Below, piece by piece: positions 15,516 through 19,611 of a DNA stretch of 19,611 nucleotides. The notes under the pieces were generated by a model. It was not told the origin of the DNA and made no database searches. It saw only the letters and a program-made list of their open reading frames with translations. Location: contig JBKGYK010000064.1 of assembly GCA_046546095.1 (NCBI GenBank), positions 1 through 19,611 on the forward strand, written 5' to 3'. Position numbers and translations under genes: made by a program. This DNA comes from JAQIBY01 sp046546095. Its GTDB lineage: Bacteria > Bacteroidota > Bacteroidia > Bacteroidales > ML635J-15. Position 1 is the first letter of the stretch. Each line of letters starts with the position of its first letter.

Positions 15516-16847
15516 CTAGTTTTTTCTTGATCTGATGATTTGACTTACACTTGATTTTCCCATTCGGATGAAATCCAGCAAAGGAACATTAGCCGGACAG
15601 GTATAGCTGCATGATCCGCACTCTATGCAATCCATCACATGTTCAGCCTCCAGCATGTCCCATTCCTCAACTTCTGAAGCATTTTTTAACAAAACAGGTT
15701 CAAGCCCCATGGGACAGGCATCAACACAGCGTGCACAACGGATGCAGTTGTGTGTATAATCGCGTTTGCTTTCTTTTTTACTGAAAATCAAAACACCACT
15801 AGTGCCTTTCGTTACCGGAACTTCAATGGTTTTTACGGCTTTTCCCATCATAGGACCGCCATTGACCACCTTACCTGTATCTTCAGGCAAACCACCGGCT
15901 TCTTCAATCAATGCAGAAAGCGGTGTGCCAATCCTTGTCAGCAGGTTGCATGGTTCTTTTACCGATTTGCCGGTTACCGTCACCACCCGCTCAATCAGGG
16001 GTTTGTTTTTTTGAACAGCTTCATAAACAGCTACTGCAGTGCCAACATTCTGAACAACACAACCCACATCCAGTGGTAGCCCGCCGGAAGGAACTTCACG
16101 CCTGAGCAGGGCTTTAATCAATTGCTTTTCGCCGCCCTGAGGGTACATTACTTTCAGTGATTCAACCGTAATGCCCTGATATTCTTTTGATAATTTGCTG
16201 AGATATTCTATGGCGTCGGGTTTGTTGTTTTCAATACCAATGATGGCTTTGTCAACACCCGTGGCTTTCATCAGCAACTGTGTGCCTACCATCAACTCAT
16301 GCCCTTTTTCCAGCATTACCCGGTGGTCGGCAGTGAGATAGGGCTCACATTCTACAGCGTTGATGAGTATATGATCTATGCTTTTCCCTTCAGGAACAGA
16401 AAGTTTTACATGGGTCGGAAAAGTAGCTCCACCCAAACCAACAATTCCGGCATCGGAAATTTTATTGCGAATCTCATCCGGTGTAAAACCGGTATCTTTT
16501 ATCAGGTCTTTGCTTTGATCAATGCTTTCTTCCCACTCATCTCCGTCAACATCAATGATGATGCAGGGCTTTTTATACCCTGATGTTTCCATGACATTGT
16601 CAATTTTTTTCACTTTGCCGGAAACGGGTGAATGAATGTTTGCCGAGACAAAGCCTCCTGCTTTGGCAATGAGACTGCCCACTTTTACCTGATCACCCCG
16701 CTTGACAACTGGTTTGGCAGGGGCACCTATGTGCTGGGAAACAGGAACAATTACCTGTTTTGGTAATGGCATTGTCTTTATTTCCGCTCCTGCTGAGATT
16801 TTATTCTCTGCCGGATGTACACCACCTTTTGGAAAGGTTTTAGCCAT
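15516..16847 (-). CDS. rnfC: Rnf complex NADH-linked subunit RnfC
   Basis: RnfC is the peripheral subunit that carries the NAD(H)/FMN site and two [4Fe-4S] clusters, related to the NuoF and NqrF/NqrA folds. The 443 residues show an N-terminal barrel-sandwich part (about 30-100), a Rossmann-like region with GLGGATFPTHVK (137-148) and AVECEPYLTADHR (164-176), and two cluster motifs, CIRCARCVDACP (368, 371, 374, 378) and CIECGSCSYTCP (407, 410, 413, 417). The length is that of short RnfC forms, without the long Ala-rich tail of the enterobacterial RsxC. A strong Shine-Dalgarno AGGAGG lies 8 bp ahead of the ATG, unusual for this phylum. Confidence 0.96.
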   Translation of the reverse strand: MAKTFPKGGVHPAENKISAGAEIKTMPLPKQVIVPVSQHIGAPAKPVVKRGDQVKVGSLIAKAGGFVSANIHSPVSGKVKKIDNVMETSGYKKPCIIIDVDGDEWEESIDQSKDLIKDTGFTPDEIRNKISDAGIVGLGGATFPTHVKLSVPEGKSIDHILINAVECEPYLTADHRVMLEKGHELMVGTQLLMKATGVDKAIIGIENNKPDAIEYLSKLSKEYQGITVESLKVMYPQGGEKQLIKALLRREVPSGGLPLDVGCVVQNVGTAVAVYEAVQKNKPLIERVVTVTGKSVKEPCNLLTRIGTPLSALIEEAGGLPEDTGKVVNGGPMMGKAVKTIEVPVTKGTSGVLIFSKKESKRDYTHNCIRCARCVDACPMGLEPVLLKNASEVEEWDMLEAEHVMDCIECGSCSYTCPANVPLLDFIRMGKSSVSQIIRSRKN

Positions 16848-16854
16848 GGCATTT

Positions 16855-16860
16855 CCTCCT
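16855..16860 (-). promoter_or_regulatory. Strong Shine-Dalgarno of rnfC
   Basis: Perfect AGGAGG in the 16-bp gap between rnfB and rnfC, 7 bases before the ATG. Most genes here lack such a site, so rnfC may be translated at a high rate. Confidence 0.75.
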
Positions 16861-16863
16861 TAC

Positions 16864-17856
16864 TTATGATTTGGTTTCTTCTGAATTCTTTGTCTTATCT
16901 CCCTTGGACTTTTCGTTGGCCACTTTTTCAGCCTCAGGTTTTTTGGGCTTTTCTTTTTCGTCTTCTGCTTTGGCTTTAGACGTTTCTGCTTTTGTGTCTG
17001 CTTTTTTCCCGTCTGCAGGTTTGTCCTTTTTGGGCTTGCGTGGTGGAAAATTATCCTCTAAAATTGCCCCCGTCGGACATACAGGTGCACACTTGCGGCA
17101 TAATTTGCATTTTTCGTAATCAATATAAGCCAAATTGTTTTCCAGGGTGATGGCATCAAACGGGCATTCTTTAACACATTTCCCACATCCGATACAGGCT
17201 ACATCACAGGCCTTTTTGGCCGGTCCGCCTTTATCCTGATTAACGCAGCTGACATATACCCGACGGCTTTTCTTGCCAATATTTCTCAATTCTATGATAT
17301 CGTTTGGACAAGCCTCTACGCATGCATTACATGCTGTACAATTTTCTTCTATGACTTCCGGTAATTCGGTTTCGGGGTTCATATGAATGGCATCGAAAAC
17401 ACATGACTCAACACAATCGCCGTAGCCATGACAGCCATATGCACAATCGGTCTCTCCACCATAAGTCTGGCTTACCAGCAAACAACTTTTCGGACCGTCA
17501 TACTCACTGGTTTTTTTTCTGTGTTTCGGACTACCCTGACAACGTACAACAGCTACCTGCTTTTCTTTTTCAGCAATCTCTTTTCCCAGTATCTTTGCAG
17601 CTTCCTGCATAACTTCATTGCCGCCAACCGGGCAATAAAAATCATCCAGCTTGTCAGCTTTGACCAGTGCTTCGGCAAATCCGCGACATCCGGGATATCC
17701 ACATCCCCCGCAGTTGGCCCCGGGTAACAGTTCATCTACCTCATCAATCCTGGGATCTTCAACCACTTTAAAGCGCTGAGCTACAAAATACAAAATGAGA
17801 GCCAGGATAACTCCCAATCCACTCAGCGACAATAATGTGTAAAGTATTATTTCCAT
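16864..17856 (-). CDS. rnfB: Rnf complex ferredoxin-like subunit RnfB, polyferredoxin form with charged tail
   Basis: RnfB takes electrons from ferredoxin and hands them to the complex. It starts with one membrane helix (about 4-26), then a Fe-S domain with Cys49, 52, 57 and 75 (CGGCGYPGC...C). Four more cluster motifs follow: CX3CX5CX3C (138-152), CX2CX2CX3C (173-183), CX2CX2CX3C (221-231) and CX2CX2CX3C (250-260). This many-cluster form occurs in anaerobes, while the enterobacterial one has fewer. From about residue 272 the tail is almost only Lys, Glu, Ala, Pro, Asp, Ser and Thr (about 58 residues), with no fold expected. It starts 4 bp after the rseC stop. Confidence 0.96.
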   Translation of the reverse strand: MEIILYTLLSLSGLGVILALILYFVAQRFKVVEDPRIDEVDELLPGANCGGCGYPGCRGFAEALVKADKLDDFYCPVGGNEVMQEAAKILGKEIAEKEKQVAVVRCQGSPKHRKKTSEYDGPKSCLLVSQTYGGETDCAYGCHGYGDCVESCVFDAIHMNPETELPEVIEENCTACNACVEACPNDIIELRNIGKKSRRVYVSCVNQDKGGPAKKACDVACIGCGKCVKECPFDAITLENNLAYIDYEKCKLCRKCAPVCPTGAILEDNFPPRKPKKDKPADGKKADTKAETSKAKAEDEKEKPKKPEAEKVANEKSKGDKTKNSEETKS

Positions 17857-17860
17857 ATCA

Positions 17861-18283
17861 CTACTGATTTGTTTTGTTTAATATAAACCGGAATGATTTT
17901 TTCAAACGCTCTCTGAATAATGTCAATGCCAGATAATAAAGACCTACAGAAGCCAGCGAAATTAATGCACTCATACCTTCGCGTCCTGTTATTCCCATGC
18001 TGATGAGCAATGTGACCAGTCCAATGAGGAATGATAAAAGGTAGCCGTAAAATAAAGCTTTGTATCCCAGTTTCTCTGTGATACCAACACTTACCTTGTC
18101 ACCTTCCTGATAGGCTTCTGTAATATTATCTACTTCAATGATTTTTTCCCGGGTATCCATACCGCATACACCGGTAAGTTTGCAGGATGTACATGCTGAC
18201 TCAGCCTGTATCTTAACATATACACACTTGCCATCGGAATGGTCAACCGTGCCTTTATGTTCAATAATTCCCTTACCTGACAT
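17861..18283 (-). CDS. rseC: RseC/MucC-family membrane protein linked to Rnf
   Basis: The 140-residue protein has an N-terminal soluble part with four cysteines (20, 31, 34, 40; CTSC then VCGM), followed by two membrane helices (about 77-95 and 104-122) and a basic end. This is the layout of RseC, first described as a regulator of sigma-E and as part of the SoxR-reducing system with the Rsx complex. In Bacteroidota and Clostridia it often heads rnf operons, so it probably assists Rnf assembly or cysteine redox control; this is inference from the context. First gene of the seven-gene unit, with a -7 element 22 bp upstream. Confidence 0.9.
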   Translation of the reverse strand: MSGKGIIEHKGTVDHSDGKCVYVKIQAESACTSCKLTGVCGMDTREKIIEVDNITEAYQEGDKVSVGITEKLGYKALFYGYLLSFLIGLVTLLISMGITGREGMSALISLASVGLYYLALTLFRERLKKSFRFILNKTNQ

Positions 18284-18305
18284 AATGAGAATAATTTTGA
18301 ATCAA

Positions 18306-18313
18306 CAAAAGTA
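18306..18313 (-). promoter_or_regulatory. Probable -7 element of the rseC-rnf operon
   Basis: Minus-strand TACTTTTG (TAnnTTTG) ends 22 bp before the rseC ATG; a T-rich stretch around 18332-18337 could be the -33 part. The same octamer precedes arcA. The remaining gap to 18435 holds nothing else I can name. Confidence 0.6.
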
Positions 18314-18435
18314 AAATATTTCCCATTGTAAAAAACTGTCTTTACTTAGTTTTCGCAGGAAGAATGGCAATTTAGAATGAGTATAAGTTAAGCGTATGCC
18401 GACAGCTTGCAGATGGTAATCAAAATCTATTCTGC

Positions 18436-19569
18436 TTAAGGCATTTGCAAAAATCTGTGAATGTTTTTGAGATGGATTGTAACTGCTTCCTCTACCCGAT
18501 ATTCATTTAAAAAGCTTTCAGGGAATCTGTTGTTCTTCTTTGAATAGTTAAACTCCCACGCGTTGATTTTACCATCAGCATGTTCGATATAATCGACTTC
18601 AGCACCATCATAAGTCCGCCAGAAATAAGATTCTATTCCCGGATTCGTCAATGCCAGCAACTTCTTTCTTTCAGATATACAATAGTTTTCCCAGAGTGCT
18701 CCTTTATCTTTTCGTTGGCCTGGCGGAGAAAAATCATTTATCACTGCATTAAGGATTCCATTGTCCCAGAAATAATACTTCTTACTTTTCCTTAATTCAT
18801 TTCTGAGATTTTTGCTGAATGCCCCCAGATTAAAAATAACAAAACTCTTTTCAAGCAAATCAAGGTATTTATGAACTGTGGGTTGCGACATTCCAGTCTG
18901 CTGTGCCAACTCATTAATTGAAACCAATGAGCCAACTTGCCAGGCCAGTGATTTTAAAAGCTTTTTCAATACCTCTGAATGCCTGATACGGTCAAATTTC
19001 AGAATATCCTTAAACAAATAATCCCCTGCCAAATGCTGTAGCAGGAGCTTTTTCTCACTGAATGGGACATCTATCAAGCCTGGGTATGAACCATATAGCA
19101 GCAATGTATCTGCATTTTCCAACCACCACAACCAGTCTTTTTTTAACATGATTTCTGACCAACTGAGTGGCAACATAAATCGTTTAAGGTTTCTGCCTGT
19201 TAACGCTTCCTGTATGCGACCGGATAATTCAAAACTACTGGAACCAGTGACAATGAGTTTATACTGGACTTCAGGTTCATCATAGAGCAATTTTAATACC
19301 TTTCCAATGTCTTCAATATTCTGTGCTTCATCAAGTACAATAATCCTTCGCTCACCAAAAAGCATTTTAATTTCCTGAATTTTTCGGCTTTCCAGAATCT
19401 CTTGAACTTCTGGCTTTTCACAATTAAAATAGTTAGCCTCATCAATTTCATTAAAATACTTTTGAATAAATGACGTCTTTCCTGCCTGTCGGGGTCCATA
19501 CAAAATAAGAACTTTATCATTTTGTAAATTTTGATCGAACCAGGATTTTATGAAACGATTATACCACAT
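18436..19569 (-). CDS. AAA ATPase with DUF4143-type C-terminal domain
   Basis: Numbered from the GTG at 19575 (379 residues); the ATG at 19569, two codons later, is the likelier start and gives 377. Seen: Walker A GPRQAGKT (27-34), Walker B IIVLDEAQ (78-85), sensor VTGSSS (109-114), and LTGRNLKRFMLPLSWSE (125-141), all typical of the AAA_14/DUF4143 group. A winged-helix-like part (218-243, ELAQQTGMSQPTVHKYL) follows. The C-terminus resembles the nuclease-like PD-(D/E)XK fold: Glu296 in LWENY, AEVDYI (325-330) and WEFNYS (340-345). The usual Lys of E-x-K is Asn343, so cleavage activity is doubtful. The cellular role of the group is unclear. It is a single gene not tied to rnf. Confidence 0.9.
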   Translation of the reverse strand: MWYNRFIKSWFDQNLQNDKVLILYGPRQAGKTSFIQKYFNEIDEANYFNCEKPEVQEILESRKIQEIKMLFGERRIIVLDEAQNIEDIGKVLKLLYDEPEVQYKLIVTGSSSFELSGRIQEALTGRNLKRFMLPLSWSEIMLKKDWLWWLENADTLLLYGSYPGLIDVPFSEKKLLLQHLAGDYLFKDILKFDRIRHSEVLKKLLKSLAWQVGSLVSINELAQQTGMSQPTVHKYLDLLEKSFVIFNLGAFSKNLRNELRKSKKYYFWDNGILNAVINDFSPPGQRKDKGALWENYCISERKKLLALTNPGIESYFWRTYDGAEVDYIEHADGKINAWEFNYSKKNNRFPESFLNEYRVEEAVTIHLKNIHRFLQMP

Positions 19570-19611
19570 AAGCACATATAATTTAAAAATTAGGCCTAAA
19601 TTACAAAATAT

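Noticed and set aside
18284..18435. Terminator after the AAA ATPase gene
   Set aside because: Only a weak GTAAA/TTTAC pairing was found, with no GC stem followed by a T run.

Overview
The window looks like a chromosomal segment of a Bacteroidota bacterium, probably an anaerobic or facultative member of the Bacteroidales or a relative. This rests on promoter-like TAnnTTTG elements, A/T-rich gaps, a giant gingipain-type protein of the kind exported by the type IX secretion system, and an Rnf operon in the order rseC-rnfB-C-D-G-E-A. No IS element, phage gene, CRISPR array or rRNA was recognised.

Layout. (1) 1-4700, minus: the 5' 1566 codons of a very large secreted cysteine peptidase (family C25, lysine-gingipain-like), followed by PKD, GEVED, Ig-like and repeated adhesin-like modules; it runs off the left edge. 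(2) 4781-7129, minus: a tight three-gene unit of an ankyrin-repeat protein with a beta-rich tail, a small cysteine-containing lipoprotein and a corrinoid adenosyltransferase. (3) 7236-7985, plus: tRNA-Arg(CCG) with its own terminator, then an unrecognised lipoprotein. (4) 8029-10518, minus: arginine deiminase followed 18 bp later by an MFS transporter. (5) 10861-11949, plus: an FMN TIM-barrel enzyme of the nitronate monooxygenase/FabK group, with a full Bacteroidota-type promoter. (6) 12216-12551, minus: a small AhpD/carboxymuconolactone-decarboxylase-like protein. (7) 12707-18283, minus: the complete Rnf operon plus RseC, with a promoter element in front and a strong terminator behind. (8) 18436-19569, minus: an AAA ATPase with a DUF4143-type C-terminus.

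How the genes work together. Rnf couples ferredoxin oxidation to NAD+ reduction and ion pumping; RnfG and RnfD both carry covalent-FMN motifs. Arginine deiminase and the adjacent transporter suggest arginine use or acid/nitrogen handling, but no arcB or arcC lies here. The secreted peptidase could supply peptides, an inference from its Kgp-like active site. The ankyrin/lipoprotein/adenosyltransferase unit is the least explained arrangement.

Limits: all assignments come from reading the sequence and remembered family motifs. No alignment, profile search, structure prediction or signal-peptide program was run. Residue positions were counted by hand.
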